64,000 bases of DNA from Bradyrhizobium cosmicum (GTDB lineage Bacteria; Pseudomonadota; Alphaproteobacteria; Rhizobiales; Xanthobacteraceae): NCBI RefSeq assembly GCF_007290395.2, contig NZ_CP041656.2, positions 4,216,001 through 4,280,000 on the forward strand, given 5' to 3'. The notes under the pieces are model-generated. The model did no database searches and was not told where the DNA came from. It was given only the letters and a program-made list of their open reading frames with translations. The stretch's first letter is position 1. The number at the start of each line of letters is the position of its first letter. Position numbers and translations under genes: made by a program. Positions 25,758 to 35,229 of the stretch are shown here, piece by piece.

Positions 25758-26597
25758 CTACAGAATTGTACGCACACGCCAGAGCTCGGGGAACAGCTCG
25801 ACCTCCAGCATGCGCTTGAGATAGCTGACGCCGCCGGTGCCCCCGGTGCCACGCTTGAAACCGATGACACGCTCGACCGTCGTCACATGGTTGAAACGCC
25901 AGCGGCGAAAGTAGTCCTCGAAGTCGACCAGCTTTTCGGCGACCTCGTAGAGCATCCAGTGCGCTTCCGGCGCCTCGTAAACCTGACGCCAAGCCTGTAG
26001 CACGCCTTCGTTGAAGCTGTGGGTCTCGCGGACGTCGCGTGCCAGCACCGCCGCCGGCATCTTCAGCCCGTTGCGATCGGCGAGCCGCAGCACTTCATCG
26101 TAAAGGCTCGGCGTCGCGAGCTCGGCTTCGAGCAGCTTCGTCGTTTCCACATCATGCGCGTGCGGCTTGAGCATGGCGTGGTTGCGGTTGCCGAGCAGGA
26201 ATTCGATCAACCGGTACTGCCGTGACTGGAAGCCAGAGGACTGGCCGAGTTGGGAGCGAAAGCGCGTATATTCGCTCGGCGTCATGGTGCGCAGCACGTC
26301 CCAGGCGCCGTTGAGCTGCTCGAAGATGCGCGACATCCGCGCCAGCATCTTCATGGCCGGCGCGACCTCGTCCTTTGCGATCGCGCGGCGCGCGGCGGTC
26401 AGCTCATGGAGGGCGAGCCGCATCCACAGCTCTGTCGTCTGATGCTGGATGATGAACAGCATCTCGTCATGGGCTTCCGACAGCGGATGCTGCGCGCCGA
26501 GGATCGCATCCAGCGCCAGATAATCGCCATAGGACATCCGCCGGGCGAAATCGGTCTCGGCGCCTTCGCTGGTGGGATCGTAATCGCTGGACGTCAT
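25758..26597 (-). CDS. kynA: Tryptophan 2,3-dioxygenase
   Basis: 279 residues, the usual length. A haem enzyme that opens the indole ring of tryptophan to N-formylkynurenine. The motifs [21 protein letters not shown] and the substrate-site [10 protein letters not shown] are clear, as are [18 protein letters not shown] and the late haem-ligand region [20 protein letters not shown]. It is the middle gene of the kynurenine operon. Confidence 0.96.
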   Translation of the reverse strand: MTSSDYDPTSEGAETDFARRMSYGDYLALDAILGAQHPLSEAHDEMLFIIQHQTTELWMRLALHELTAARRAIAKDEVAPAMKMLARMSRIFEQLNGAWDVLRTMTPSEYTRFRSQLGQSSGFQSRQYRLIEFLLGNRNHAMLKPHAHDVETTKLLEAELATPSLYDEVLRLADRNGLKMPAAVLARDVRETHSFNEGVLQAWRQVYEAPEAHWMLYEVAEKLVDFEDYFRRWRFNHVTTVERVIGFKRGTGGTGGVSYLKRMLEVELFPELWRVRTIL

Positions 26598-26631
26598 GAC
26601 AGGCCCTTTCGATCGATCATCCCTCGCCTCG

Positions 26632-27441
26632 TCAGTCGAGGCCGATCAGGCGCGCGGTGATCGGCGATGATGGATCCTTCAGGGCGTCGATCACGGTAAA
26701 ATGGTTCAGCCCGGGATCGACGACGAGGCGCGTCGGCACGTCGAAGCCGGTCCAGATATTGGCCATCAGATCGGATTGGCGAATGAATTCCGGCCGCTCG
26801 CTGCCGCCGACCCAGGCGGTCACGGGCGAATGTCCGCGTGGCAGGTGCAGCGCCGCGCTTTCCAGCGTCGCCTCCTCCATGGTCATGCGCAGCGTCTCGT
26901 TCATCTTCGTCTTCAGCAGCGGACGCAGATCGTGCAGCCCGCTGATCGAAAGCGTGCCGGCGATGCGATTAAAGACGGAAGGTTCGAGCCGGCTGTCGTC
27001 GCACAGCATGCGCGTGACGAGATGGCCGCCGGCGGAATGACCGGCTAGACGGATCGGACCGGAAACGAGCGAAGCGGCTTTGGCGATTGCGGCTGTGATT
27101 TCCGCGGTGATGTCGCAGATGCGTGCGGCCGGTGTCAGGGTGTAACTCGGCAGCGCCACCGTCCAACCGTGGTGCCGCGCACCTTCGGCCAGATCGGTCC
27201 AGGTCGACTTGTCGAAGCGCATCCAGTAACCGCCGTGCACGAAGACGACGAGACCCTTGCTGTCGCCGTCAGGCAGGATGAGGTCGAGGCGCTGGCGCTC
27301 GCGGTCGCCATAGGCGATATCGGTGCGAAAACCCTTCAGTCCGGCGCGGTAGGCCGCCGCCCGCTCCGCCCATTGCGCCGGCATCTTGTCGGAGCCCGGG
27401 ATATGGGCCGAATTGGCGTAAGCATCATCCCAATCGCGCAT
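26632..27441 (-). CDS. Alpha/beta-hydrolase kynurenine formamidase (arylformamidase)
   Basis: 269 residues, ATG behind GGGAG. HGGYW near residue 88 is the oxyanion motif and HSAGGH gives the nucleophile serine; the acid/base pair is probably in DPGLNHF near 250. This is the eukaryote-like alpha/beta-hydrolase formamidase, not the metal-dependent KynB. Its place as the first gene of an operon with tryptophan dioxygenase and kynureninase supports hydrolysis of N-formylkynurenine to kynurenine. The fold is certain; the specific substrate rests on context. Confidence 0.85.
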   Translation of the reverse strand: MRDWDDAYANSAHIPGSDKMPAQWAERAAAYRAGLKGFRTDIAYGDRERQRLDLILPDGDSKGLVVFVHGGYWMRFDKSTWTDLAEGARHHGWTVALPSYTLTPAARICDITAEITAAIAKAASLVSGPIRLAGHSAGGHLVTRMLCDDSRLEPSVFNRIAGTLSISGLHDLRPLLKTKMNETLRMTMEEATLESAALHLPRGHSPVTAWVGGSERPEFIRQSDLMANIWTGFDVPTRLVVDPGLNHFTVIDALKDPSSPITARLIGLD

Positions 27442-27573
27442 CGTGACTCCCAGGGACTCGTCCCGCGACGCCAGTCTGCCACCGGACGCGGCGGCGTCCT
27501 AGTCTTTATTTTAAGCTTAAAGCATCTTGGAGAGCCGGTGGATTGGGCAACGAACCCGCAAGATCGTTCCGCC

Positions 27574-27657
27574 GTCATTGCGAGGGGCGTAGCGACGAAG
27601 CAATCCAGTCTGCCCCTGCAGACGGATCCTGGATTGCTTCGCTACGCTCGCAATGAC
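27574..27657. repeat. Dispersed palindromic repeat, family B (copy 1)
   Basis: Arms GTCATTGCGAGG...GCGAAGCAATCCAG and CTGGATTGCTTCGCTACGCTCGCAATGAC; the unit can form a long hairpin. Other copies lie at 48853-48930 and 58250-58334. It sits between the formamidase and M20 genes. Confidence 0.85.
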
Positions 27658-27680
27658 CGCGGAGACAGCGAGGCTCACGC

Positions 27681-28958
27681 CTAGACCTTCTCCACACCGC
27701 ACCATTCCGCGATGAACAGCGCTGTTGCCTTGGTCGATTTCTTCAGCGAGTCCAGGTCGACGAATTCGTTGAAGCCGTGCATCTCGCCGCCGCTTGCGCC
27801 GAAGCACAGGCTCGGGATGCCATAATTGAGGCCGTAGAAGCGGGTGTCGGTGAGCGCCGTAAAGACGAGGTCTTCGACTGCGCCGCCATAGACCTTGTCG
27901 AAGGCCTTGGCGAAGGCGGCCTCGGGCGCTGCGGCGTCGGTCAGCTCATAGCCCTCCGACAGGAATCCCGACCATTCGATCTCCGGCGGGTTGTTGGCGA
28001 GGAAGCGGTGGTTGCGCGCGGCCGCGGCAACGCAGGCCGCGATCTCCTTCTGGTGGTCGGCGACCGACCAGCCCGGCAGAATCGCGATACGGCAATCGAC
28101 GTCGCACCAGGCCGGCACGCTGGAAGCCCAGTCGCCGCCCTTGATGATGCCGGGATTGAAGTTGATGGGATGGTTGAGCGTCTTGAAGTGACGATCGGCC
28201 TTGGCCCGCTCGTTCCATTCGATCTCGAGCTTCTGGACCGCCTGGATCAGATGATATGCCGCCATGATGGCATTGGCGCCGGAACCGGCGAAAGCGACAT
28301 GGGTCGGATGGCCCTTCACGCGCAGGCGAAACCAGATCACGCCGACTTGCGAGCGCACCATCTTGCCGCTGGTCGGCTCCGGGATGAAGCAGGCGTCCGC
28401 GCGGTAGCCGCGCTGCAGCGTCGAGAGCGCGCCGACGCCGGTGCTCTCCTCCTCGATCACCGACTGGAAGTGAATGCGCGCGGTCGGCTTGAAACCAGCG
28501 GCCTTGATCGCGTCCAGCGCATGAAGCGCGCCGATCGTGCCGGATTTCATGTCGCAGGCGCCGCGGCCAAACATCTTGCCGTCCTTGATGACCGGCGAGA
28601 ACGGCGGCGTCTCCCACAACTCCAGCGGGCCCGCGGGCACCACGTCGCAGTGCCCTTGAATGATCAGCGATTTACCGGCGTTGGTCTGCGGACGGTAGGT
28701 GCCGACCACCGAGCGCGCCTTCGAAAAATCATGCTCGATCGGGCCGAAGCCGCGGAGGTCCTTGAGATCGTCGACATTGATGTGCCAGTCGTCGACCTCA
28801 TAGCCGCGCTCGCGCAGGAGGTCGCCGATCATGTCCTGGCACGGCCCCTCCGCCCCGCGGGTCGAAGGGATCGCAACGAAATCGCGGGTGGTCGCAAGCT
28901 GGGCTTCGAAGCCGGCATCGACGGCGTCAAGAATCCTCTGCTGCGTTTCGGCATTCAT
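27681..28958 (-). CDS. M20 family metallohydrolase (ArgE/DapE-like)
   Basis: 425 residues from the ATG at 28958, chosen because GGAG lies eight bases upstream; a TTG seven codons earlier would swallow that site. The two-zinc site is visible: H103 in GHCDVVP, D136 in GACDMKSG, E169/E170, and a late histidine in GGEMHGFNEF. A dimerisation domain interrupts the catalytic domain at about 200-310. Substrates of the family are N-acyl amino acids or peptides such as acetylornithine; which applies is unknown. Confidence 0.87.
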   Translation of the reverse strand: MNAETQQRILDAVDAGFEAQLATTRDFVAIPSTRGAEGPCQDMIGDLLRERGYEVDDWHINVDDLKDLRGFGPIEHDFSKARSVVGTYRPQTNAGKSLIIQGHCDVVPAGPLELWETPPFSPVIKDGKMFGRGACDMKSGTIGALHALDAIKAAGFKPTARIHFQSVIEEESTGVGALSTLQRGYRADACFIPEPTSGKMVRSQVGVIWFRLRVKGHPTHVAFAGSGANAIMAAYHLIQAVQKLEIEWNERAKADRHFKTLNHPINFNPGIIKGGDWASSVPAWCDVDCRIAILPGWSVADHQKEIAACVAAAARNHRFLANNPPEIEWSGFLSEGYELTDAAAPEAAFAKAFDKVYGGAVEDLVFTALTDTRFYGLNYGIPSLCFGASGGEMHGFNEFVDLDSLKKSTKATALFIAEWCGVEKV

Positions 28959-29009
28959 CAGGCTGCTCCAGGCGTTCAAACAATCGAAGAGCCGGCAAGC
29001 TAGCCGATT

Positions 29010-29735
29010 TCAGCCGTTCGGGTACTCCACAAAATATGCATCCCGCAATGCATCTTCGAGCAGTCGGCCTTCCGAATAGCCATTCAGCGTCCCAGGGCGC
29101 GTCACGCCGTCGAGCAGCCGCGGACACGGCTCCGGCGCGCCGAGCACGGTGCGCACGGGGATCCGCTCGGCATAGATGGGCAGCGCGTAGTCCTCGTCAT
29201 CGTCGGCGACACCCTTGGCGCGAACCTTTGCCGAGGCCTCCTCGATCTCCATCGCGATGAACGAGGTCGCCTTGATCTCCTGCGTGTTGCTGGCTCGCAG
29301 GCTCGCGGTGCGACCGGGGAAGAAACGATCGACCATCGCGATCACCGCGCGCTCTTTCTCCTCGGGATCGGTAACGAGATAGGCACTGCCGAACGCCATC
29401 ACGGCGCGGTAATCGGCGGAGTGGTTGAAGCCGCTGCGCGCCAGCACCAGGCTGTCAAGGTGGGCGACCGTGAGGCAGACGCGCTCGCCTTTGGTCTGGT
29501 TGCGCAGCATGCGGCTCGCGCTCGAACCGTGCCAGTACAGCTTGGTGCCCTCGCGCCAGAAGAAGGTCGGCGTGCAATAGGGCTGGCCGTCGATGACATA
29601 CGACACGTGGCACATCATCGAGGAGTCCAGGATGCGATGTACGGTGTCGTGATCGTAAAAACCGCGGTCGTGACGGCGCTTCACCTTGTTGCGCGCTGAA
29701 GTCGGGTAGGAATTCTGGGTCTCAGTCTGACTCAC
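29010..29735 (-). CDS. Pyridoxamine 5'-phosphate oxidase-fold FMN protein
   Basis: 241 residues from a GTG at 29735 behind AGGAG. The split barrel reads MCHVSYVIDGQPYCTPTFFWREG...LYWHGSSASRMLRN, the usual flavin nucleotide-binding (Pyridox_ox_2) pattern. It is divergent, 75 bases away, from a MocR-type regulator. MocR proteins of the PdxR kind control vitamin B6 genes, so a link to B6 metabolism is possible, but this subfamily is not canonical PdxH. Confidence 0.8.
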   Translation of the reverse strand: MSQTETQNSYPTSARNKVKRRHDRGFYDHDTVHRILDSSMMCHVSYVIDGQPYCTPTFFWREGTKLYWHGSSASRMLRNQTKGERVCLTVAHLDSLVLARSGFNHSADYRAVMAFGSAYLVTDPEEKERAVIAMVDRFFPGRTASLRASNTQEIKATSFIAMEIEEASAKVRAKGVADDDEDYALPIYAERIPVRTVLGAPEPCPRLLDGVTRPGTLNGYSEGRLLEDALRDAYFVEYPNG

Positions 29736-29810
29736 GGCCGCTCCTGTCGGGATTGGAACAATTCCAGCGCAGTTGTAGCGAACCATTTGGTCTGCGATAG
29801 TGCCAATTCC
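29736..29810. promoter_or_regulatory. Divergent PPOX/MocR intergenic control region
   Basis: Two similar boxes, GGAACAATTCCAGC (29755-29768) and TGCCAATTCCATGC, and a small palindrome ACCATTTGGT lie in the 75 bases between the genes. A MocR dimer would be expected to bind here. The boxes were found by eye only. Confidence 0.4.
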
Positions 29811-31280
29811 ATGCAAAATATTCCGACCAATTCCTCTGCGCCCGCCAAGGCCGAATTGCCGCTCGACCTCACCGGTCCGCACATCACGGCCGGCGCCTCC
29901 GCAGCACACCGGCTGTATCAGGCGCTGTGCGAGATGATCGTCGCCGGCCTCGTGAAGCCCGGCGAGCCGCTGCCACCGTCAAGGACATTGGCGAAGCAGA
30001 CGGGCTTTCGCCGTAACGCCATCGTCACCGCCTATGAGCGGCTGATCGCCGACGGCTTTGCCGACGCCACCGTCGGCTCCGGCACGTTCGTCGCCGCGCG
30101 CATTCCGGCTCGCGCAGTCGAGCCGAAGAAACCAAAGGTCGTGATCGAGGCGCCACGACAAGGCGCGTTCTCGCTCGGCTGCACCCATATCGACGAGCGC
30201 GCCGTGCAGCGTTTTCGCGCCTTCGTCGGCAGGCGCATGCGCGCGTTCGGGTCCGAGCATCTGCACTATGGCGATCCCCGCGGCAGCCGCGAGCTGCGCG
30301 CGGCGATCGCCGATCATCTGTTGTCGGCACGCGGCCTGCGCTGCGATCCCGATCAGATCATGCTGACGTCAGGTACGCTGCACGCGCTGCGCATCGTGCT
30401 GAGCGCGATCCTGAAGGCTGGCGATCAGGTCTGGTGCGAGGACCCCGGCTACCCTGCCGCGCGAAATACCATCGCGCATTGCGGCTATCGCGCCGTGCCC
30501 GTTCCCTTGGACGAGCACGGCATACGCGTTGCCAAGGGCCGCAGTGCGGCGCCGGCGGCGCGCGCGGCCTATGTGACACCGTCGCACCAGTTTCCCCTGG
30601 GCGTACAGATGTCGATGCCGCGGCGGCTCGAGCTGCTCGACTGGGCAAGGCAGGCTGGCGCCTTCGTGCTGGAGGACGATTACGACAGCGAGTTCCGATA
30701 TGACGGCGCGCCGCTGATGTCGCTGGCCGGTATCGATCACCTCCGGCGGGTGATCTACATGGGCACATTCGCCAAGACGCTGTTTCCGGGCCTGCGCATC
30801 GGCTATTGCGCCCTGCCCGAACGCCTGATCGCCGACGTGACGGCTACGCGCGCCGCGCTCGACCGCTTTCCCGGCACGTTGATGGAAGGCGCAGTCGCCG
30901 ACATGCTCAATTCCGGCGCGTTCGCCGCGAACCTCAAACGCGTGCGAAAACTCTATCGCGAAGCACGCGATGCGTTGGCAGAGACGCTGGAAGCGGCGTC
31001 CGATGGGGCACTGTCGGTGCCGATGCCGTCGCAAGGGTTGCACCTGGTCGCCCGGTTCGATCCCTCGGTCGATCTTGCGGTCGCCGCACAGGCGAAGCAG
31101 GCGGCCGGCGCGGAGGGCTGGCTACTGGCGGACACCTATTCGCGGGCGCGCCCCCTGCCCGGATTCGTGCTGGGATTTTCGGGGCACGCGGTTCCAAAGC
31201 TGGTGGCGTCAGCGAAGCGGCTCGCGCAAGAATCGCGCCTCGCCTTGGGCGCCAAGAACAAATCGGCCCGGCGGGCGTGA
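29811..31280 (+). CDS. MocR family regulator (GntR HTH fused to an aminotransferase-like domain)
   Basis: 489 residues from the ATG at 29811. Residues 30-105 are a GntR winged helix (AHRLYQALCEMIVAGLVKPGEPLPPSRTLAKQTGFRRN). Residues 125-480 are a fold type I PLP domain, with EDDYDSEFRY and the lysine-bearing MGTFAKTLFPGLRIGY. MocR proteins bind PLP or an external aldimine to sense B6 or amine levels. It probably controls its own gene and the divergent PPOX gene. Confidence 0.9.
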   Translation: MQNIPTNSSAPAKAELPLDLTGPHITAGASAAHRLYQALCEMIVAGLVKPGEPLPPSRTLAKQTGFRRNAIVTAYERLIADGFADATVGSGTFVAARIPARAVEPKKPKVVIEAPRQGAFSLGCTHIDERAVQRFRAFVGRRMRAFGSEHLHYGDPRGSRELRAAIADHLLSARGLRCDPDQIMLTSGTLHALRIVLSAILKAGDQVWCEDPGYPAARNTIAHCGYRAVPVPLDEHGIRVAKGRSAAPAARAAYVTPSHQFPLGVQMSMPRRLELLDWARQAGAFVLEDDYDSEFRYDGAPLMSLAGIDHLRRVIYMGTFAKTLFPGLRIGYCALPERLIADVTATRAALDRFPGTLMEGAVADMLNSGAFAANLKRVRKLYREARDALAETLEAASDGALSVPMPSQGLHLVARFDPSVDLAVAAQAKQAAGAEGWLLADTYSRARPLPGFVLGFSGHAVPKLVASAKRLAQESRLALGAKNKSARRA

Positions 31281-31347
31281 CGAAGCTTTGCTGTCAGAAT
31301 CGCCGGCCGCTCCCTACATTGAAGCATCGCTTCCGGGAGCTCTCGTC

Positions 31348-31593
31348 ATGTCACTCCGCCGTACAGCCTTCTTCTCGCTCCTGATCTCCAGCGTGCTGGC
31401 CTCGACGGCGCATGCAGCCACGGTCGGGCGCGCGGAGGACATCGCCGATCTCAAGCTCGGTCAGCGTGTGCTGGTGGATGACGGAACCTGTCCGGCCGGA
31501 CAGGTCAAGGAAGTGCGCGGCGCCAAGATGACAGAGAAGGGCGTGGCGCGAACCAGCACCTGCGTGCCGCGGTACGGTCCGAAGTCGAAGTGA
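31348..31593 (+). CDS. Small secreted hypothetical protein
   Basis: 81 residues, ATG behind GGGAG. A signal peptide (MSLRRTAFFSLLISSVLASTAHA) precedes a 55-residue mature part with two cysteines (DGTCPAGQVKEV and TSTCVPRYG) that could pair. I recall it only as a short rhizobial secreted protein. It is convergent with the next gene. Confidence 0.7.
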   Translation: MSLRRTAFFSLLISSVLASTAHAATVGRAEDIADLKLGQRVLVDDGTCPAGQVKEVRGAKMTEKGVARTSTCVPRYGPKSK

Positions 31594-31596
31594 GGC

Positions 31597-31962
31597 CTAC
31601 GACTTCGCCGGATCGAACATGCACTGAAGAGTCGGCTTGGCGATCTTCGTGAAGGTCGGGCCGATCTCACTTTGCTTGGACGCCGGCACCCAATCGGTTT
31701 CGATGGTCGGCACACCGGTCTCGCTGATGCCGCGCAGCAGCGCCTCTCGCAGATCACGGTCCTCGACGGCCGCGGCGGCGTGATCATGCAGGCAGCCACA
31801 GACCTCCTCCGGATGCTCCCAGCGCCCAATCATGCGCGGTGCACACTGACGCACGAATTCGATGCGCGGATCTGGTAGCCGTGAGGGCGTGCGCACTTGC
31901 GCCTGCGCGGCACTGATCGTCAGAACGGATACGAAGGCTGCGGCACAAAAACGAACAATCAT
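31597..31962 (-). CDS. Secreted cysteine-containing hypothetical protein
   Basis: 121 residues with a signal peptide (to about AQA|QVR). Mature cysteines fall at CAPRM, CGCLHD and CMFDP. The EVCGCLHDHAA segment is not a haem motif (no CxxCH). Unknown role in the periplasm. It follows a 54-residue secreted protein on the same strand. Confidence 0.65.
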   Translation of the reverse strand: MIVRFCAAAFVSVLTISAAQAQVRTPSRLPDPRIEFVRQCAPRMIGRWEHPEEVCGCLHDHAAAAVEDRDLREALLRGISETGVPTIETDWVPASKQSEIGPTFTKIAKPTLQCMFDPAKS

Positions 31963-31997
31963 GATGGCCTTTATCGGCTGCTTCTTCTTGGCGGCGA

Positions 31998-32162
31998 TCA
32001 GAAACGCGCGGCGACCACGATCGGTTGCGACGATACGGTCGTGACCGGCGAGCCGCTGTACTGAAAAGTGCCGACACCGGGCAGACCGCCATCCGGCGCG
32101 CCCGCAAACGAGGAACCGGCGAGCACGAAACCAAAGGCGAGGATGAAGCTGAGCGCGCGCAT
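31998..32162 (-). CDS. Short secreted peptide, 54 residues
   Basis: An ATG at 32162 behind GAGAG opens 54 codons to a TGA. The product has a convincing signal peptide (MRALSFILAFGFVLAGSSFA) and a polar mature tail of about 34 residues rich in G, S, T and V (PGVGTFQYSGSPVTT). No domain is recognised. The strand and closeness to 31597-31962 suggest a pair of small periplasmic proteins. Confidence 0.55.
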   Translation of the reverse strand: MRALSFILAFGFVLAGSSFAGAPDGGLPGVGTFQYSGSPVTTVSSQPIVVAARF

Positions 32163-32576
32163 TGTCTTTTCTCTCAATTTCTAGGCCGGCAGTGCGCCGT
32201 CGTCGTTACGAAGCTGATAACCATGGGTCGTTTCGCCCGTGATGCGCCAAAAGCGGAAAATGGTTTCATCTTTGCGCGAATTGTTTCGCCGCCTCCGGAG
32301 CGACGAAACATTCGGCGGAAAATCCCAATGTTTTCAGATAGGCCGCCTCGCGGCCTAATTTCCTTGGCAGGCTCCGGTCGAGCCTGGAACCTGCCGCGCA
32401 CGGTGTGCCGTCATGTGCGCGCCTTCCACGCTTCACATGCATTTTACGTTTTTCTGCTGAAGAGGAATCCAAACGAGGGCTGGATCCTTTCGAACCGCGA
32501 GCGCTTCGGCTGCGACCCAAGCCATCGAAACCAGAAGCCCGGATCACCGGGCACGTTCACGTGAGGAATGGCCATC
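32163..32576. other. Intergenic stretch without a supported gene
   Basis: Several open frames exist on both strands but none has a good start, ribosome binding site and composition. An imperfect inverted repeat lies around 32281-32312 (TTGTTTCGCCGCCTCCG / GAGCGACGAAACA). I see nothing else. Confidence 0.4.
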
Positions 32577-32771
32577 ATGATGGCGCAAGATCGCGCAGCG
32601 GCGCGCGAAGCGGACCAATGGACGGACCGCGCCGGTCAAGGCGCCATATCGCCCGGCGCGATGGCGTTGCAATCAAGCCGCGGCTTTGAGGCCACGCCGC
32701 AGGCCTTCGTGCGGCTGACCGGCTCGCATCTCGCGAGATCGCGGGCCAGCCGCATCGTCGCTACTGAGTGA
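32577..32771 (+). CDS. Doubtful small hypothetical protein
   Basis: 64 codons from an ATG with GAGGA eight bases upstream. The product is polar and alanine-rich (MMAQDRAAAREADQW) with no domain. Its end overlaps the convergent creA gene by 11 bases. It could equally be a chance frame. Confidence 0.3.
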   Translation: MMAQDRAAAREADQWTDRAGQGAISPGAMALQSSRGFEATPQAFVRLTGSHLARSRASRIVATE

Positions 32772-33309
32772 AGAACTCGGCGCACTTCTGGACGTTGGCG
32801 TCAGCCGGTCCCCACGGCATGATCGGCACGGTCGAGGTCGAGTTCTTCGGCGAGCCCTCGATCAGCCGGTCCGAATAGACCATGTAGACCAGCACGTTGC
32901 GCTTGGCGTCGCAGCCGCGCACGATCTGCATCTTCTTGAAGAACAGCGAACGGCGCTGGCGGAACATGTCGTCGCCCTGCTCCATCTTGTTCTTGAACTT
33001 GATCGGCCCGGTCTGACGGCAGGCGAGCGAGATGTCCGAGACCTCCTCGGCAAGGCCGAGCCAGCCCTTGAAGCCGCCCTTCTCCGGAACCGTGAAATGG
33101 CAGGCGACGCCCTCGACCTCGGGATCGTCAAGGCCATAGGTCGCAAGCTTGTCGTTCGGGCTCATCCATTTGAACACAGTCGAGCGGCGGAAGATCAGAT
33201 CCGGCTCGTCGGCGGCCGATGCCGAAGCCACCGGCGCGGCCATGGCCAGGAGGAATAAAGCGAGGCCTTTCAAGCGGATGCCGGAAAGATCGGGGAAACG
33301 AAATGACAT
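32761..33309 (-). CDS. creA: CreA family periplasmic protein
   Basis: 182 residues. A signal peptide (ending near ASA|ADE) precedes the CreA core: FRRSTVFKWMSPNDKLATYG, VEGVACHFT, KGGFKGWLGLAEEVSDISLACRQ and the basic FKKMQIVRGCDAKRN. CreA is conserved in many proteobacteria and has no established function. It stands alone here, unlike the E. coli creABCD locus. Confidence 0.88.
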   Translation of the reverse strand: MSFRFPDLSGIRLKGLALFLLAMAAPVASASAADEPDLIFRRSTVFKWMSPNDKLATYGLDDPEVEGVACHFTVPEKGGFKGWLGLAEEVSDISLACRQTGPIKFKNKMEQGDDMFRQRRSLFFKKMQIVRGCDAKRNVLVYMVYSDRLIEGSPKNSTSTVPIMPWGPADANVQKCAEFFTQ

Positions 33310-33518
33310 GAAGTTCTCCGGTAACGAGTCCCCGCAATGTAGGGATGCGACAGCCGGACAGGAAGACGGCGGGCCGCCGGGCGCGGCCGCCGTTTACCGC
33401 TCCGTGAGGCTTTTTTGCTACGGCTAGGACAAATGTCGCTGATGGCAGAACCGCTCTGCTGGTGAACGCGTATCCCCTCTGCGAGACTAATCACTGATTT
33501 GGATTGTGGATTCGAGGA

Positions 33519-35135
33519 ATGAATAGCGTGAACGTGTCCCGTTTTGCTGCCAAGCCAGCGCGGCTGTGGCAGGTCGCCATTCTGACGGCGGCAGGTGCGA
33601 TCGGTACGGCAAGCCAGGCAGACGCTGCATTTTATTACTGGACGGATTATTCCGACGGGTCTTACGCCTCCCGGCAGGATCGGCATCCCGACATCCCGCG
33701 CCAGAAGCCGCAGAAGCGTGGCGCGGCGGGCAAGAAGGATGTCGTCGCCGAGAAGGAAGTCGGCGCCAAGCCGCAGGGCCCGCTCGTCGTCGTCGTCTCG
33801 ATCGAGCGGCAGAAGGTGACCGTCTACGATTCCAACGGCGTGTTCGCGGAATCTCCGGTGTCGACAGGCATGAAGGGCCATTCGACGCCGATGGGTGTGT
33901 TCAGCATCATTCAGAAGCACAAATTCCACCATTCCAACATCTATAGCGGCGCGCCGATGCCGTACATGCAGCGGATCACCTGGTCCGGCGTCGCGATGCA
34001 TGCAGGCGTGCTGCCGGGCTATCCGGCCTCGCATGGCTGTATCCGCATGCCGATGGCGTTCGCCGTGAAGATGTGGAACTGGACCAGGATGGGCGCGCGC
34101 GTGATCGTCACGCCCGGCCAGATGTCGCCGCAGAACTTCTCGCATCCCCTGCTCGCTTCGGTGCGCGTGGCGCCACAACCCGCAGCCAGCCTCGATCCGC
34201 AGACCAACGTCGGCGACAAGGCCGACAAGGGCGCGGCACAGACCAGGACCGCTGAAGCCAAGCCGGTCGAGACGAAGACCGCAAGCGCGGACAGCGTGCT
34301 CGAACTGCGCTCGTCGGTCGGCCACACCGTGATGTCGGATGCGACCACCGGCAACGCGGCGGCGCGCGAGCAAGCTGCCGCACCGGCCGACAAGGCCGAA
34401 GCGCCGGCGGTGTCCGACACCAGGAGCGCGGAGGCATCCAAGCCGTCCGAAGACGCAAAGCCCATCGAGGCTGCGGAAGCGCCCAAGGAATCTCTCAAGG
34501 CCTCGACGCCCCCCGGTGACAAGCCGGCCGACAAGGTCGAGGCGTCCAAGACCGAACCGGCCGACACCGCGAAGAAGCCCGACCCTGCCGTAACGGCTGC
34601 GGTGCCTTCGTCCGATGTGAAGAAGGACGAGACGCGCGTCGCCGATCCCGTGCCTGCCGCAAAGCCGGAAGCGCCCAGGCGTGCCGGCCAGATCGCCGTC
34701 TTCATCAGCCGCAAGGATTCCAAGCTTTACGTGCGGCAGAATTTCGCGCCGCTGTTCGAGGTGCCCGTCACGATTGCCGCGAGCGACCGGCCGCTCGGCA
34801 CGCATGTCTTCACCGCCGAAGTGGACAAGACCGACACCAATGCGCTGCATTGGTCGGTGGTGTCGCTGCCGGTCTCCGTCCGCGCCGCCGCGCGCGAAGA
34901 CGACGGCCGCATCACACGCCGCAAGGGCGGCGCCGCCGTGATCCCCGTTGCCGCCAAGCCCGTGGTGACGCCGGACAGCCCGGCCGAGGCACTCGATCGA
35001 GTCTCGGTCCCGGCCGACGCCATGGCGAAGGTCAACGAGATGCTGACCACGGGCGGCTCGATCATCATCTCCGACCAGGGCATCAACCAGGGCGAGACCG
35101 GCGAAGGCACCGACTTCATCGTCCGCCTGTACTAA
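33519..35135 (+). CDS. L,D-transpeptidase (YkuD) with a long linker and a second, degenerate domain
   Basis: 538 residues. Signal peptide to about ADA, then a YkuD catalytic domain (about 88-195) with HGCIRM, where C174 is the nucleophile and H172 its partner. It crosslinks peptidoglycan or attaches proteins to it. Residues 205-395 are a disordered A/K/P/E-rich linker. Residues 400-538 (IAVFISRKDSKLYVRQ...PLGTHVFTAE...IIISDQGINQGE) resemble a YkuD domain but lack the HxxxxxHGC motif. ATG at 33519 touches GAGGA directly; a GTG at 33528 has better spacing and may be the true start. Confidence 0.87.
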   Translation: MNSVNVSRFAAKPARLWQVAILTAAGAIGTASQADAAFYYWTDYSDGSYASRQDRHPDIPRQKPQKRGAAGKKDVVAEKEVGAKPQGPLVVVVSIERQKVTVYDSNGVFAESPVSTGMKGHSTPMGVFSIIQKHKFHHSNIYSGAPMPYMQRITWSGVAMHAGVLPGYPASHGCIRMPMAFAVKMWNWTRMGARVIVTPGQMSPQNFSHPLLASVRVAPQPAASLDPQTNVGDKADKGAAQTRTAEAKPVETKTASADSVLELRSSVGHTVMSDATTGNAAAREQAAAPADKAEAPAVSDTRSAEASKPSEDAKPIEAAEAPKESLKASTPPGDKPADKVEASKTEPADTAKKPDPAVTAAVPSSDVKKDETRVADPVPAAKPEAPRRAGQIAVFISRKDSKLYVRQNFAPLFEVPVTIAASDRPLGTHVFTAEVDKTDTNALHWSVVSLPVSVRAAAREDDGRITRRKGGAAVIPVAAKPVVTPDSPAEALDRVSVPADAMAKVNEMLTTGGSIIISDQGINQGETGEGTDFIVRLY

Positions 35136-35229
35136 TGTCGCCTCACCGGCAGCCGATAACGCGGTGTTGAGCAGGCGGGCCGCGGCGGCGGAGTAAGGTA
35201 CATCCTGGATCATTTCGGGGGACGCCGTC

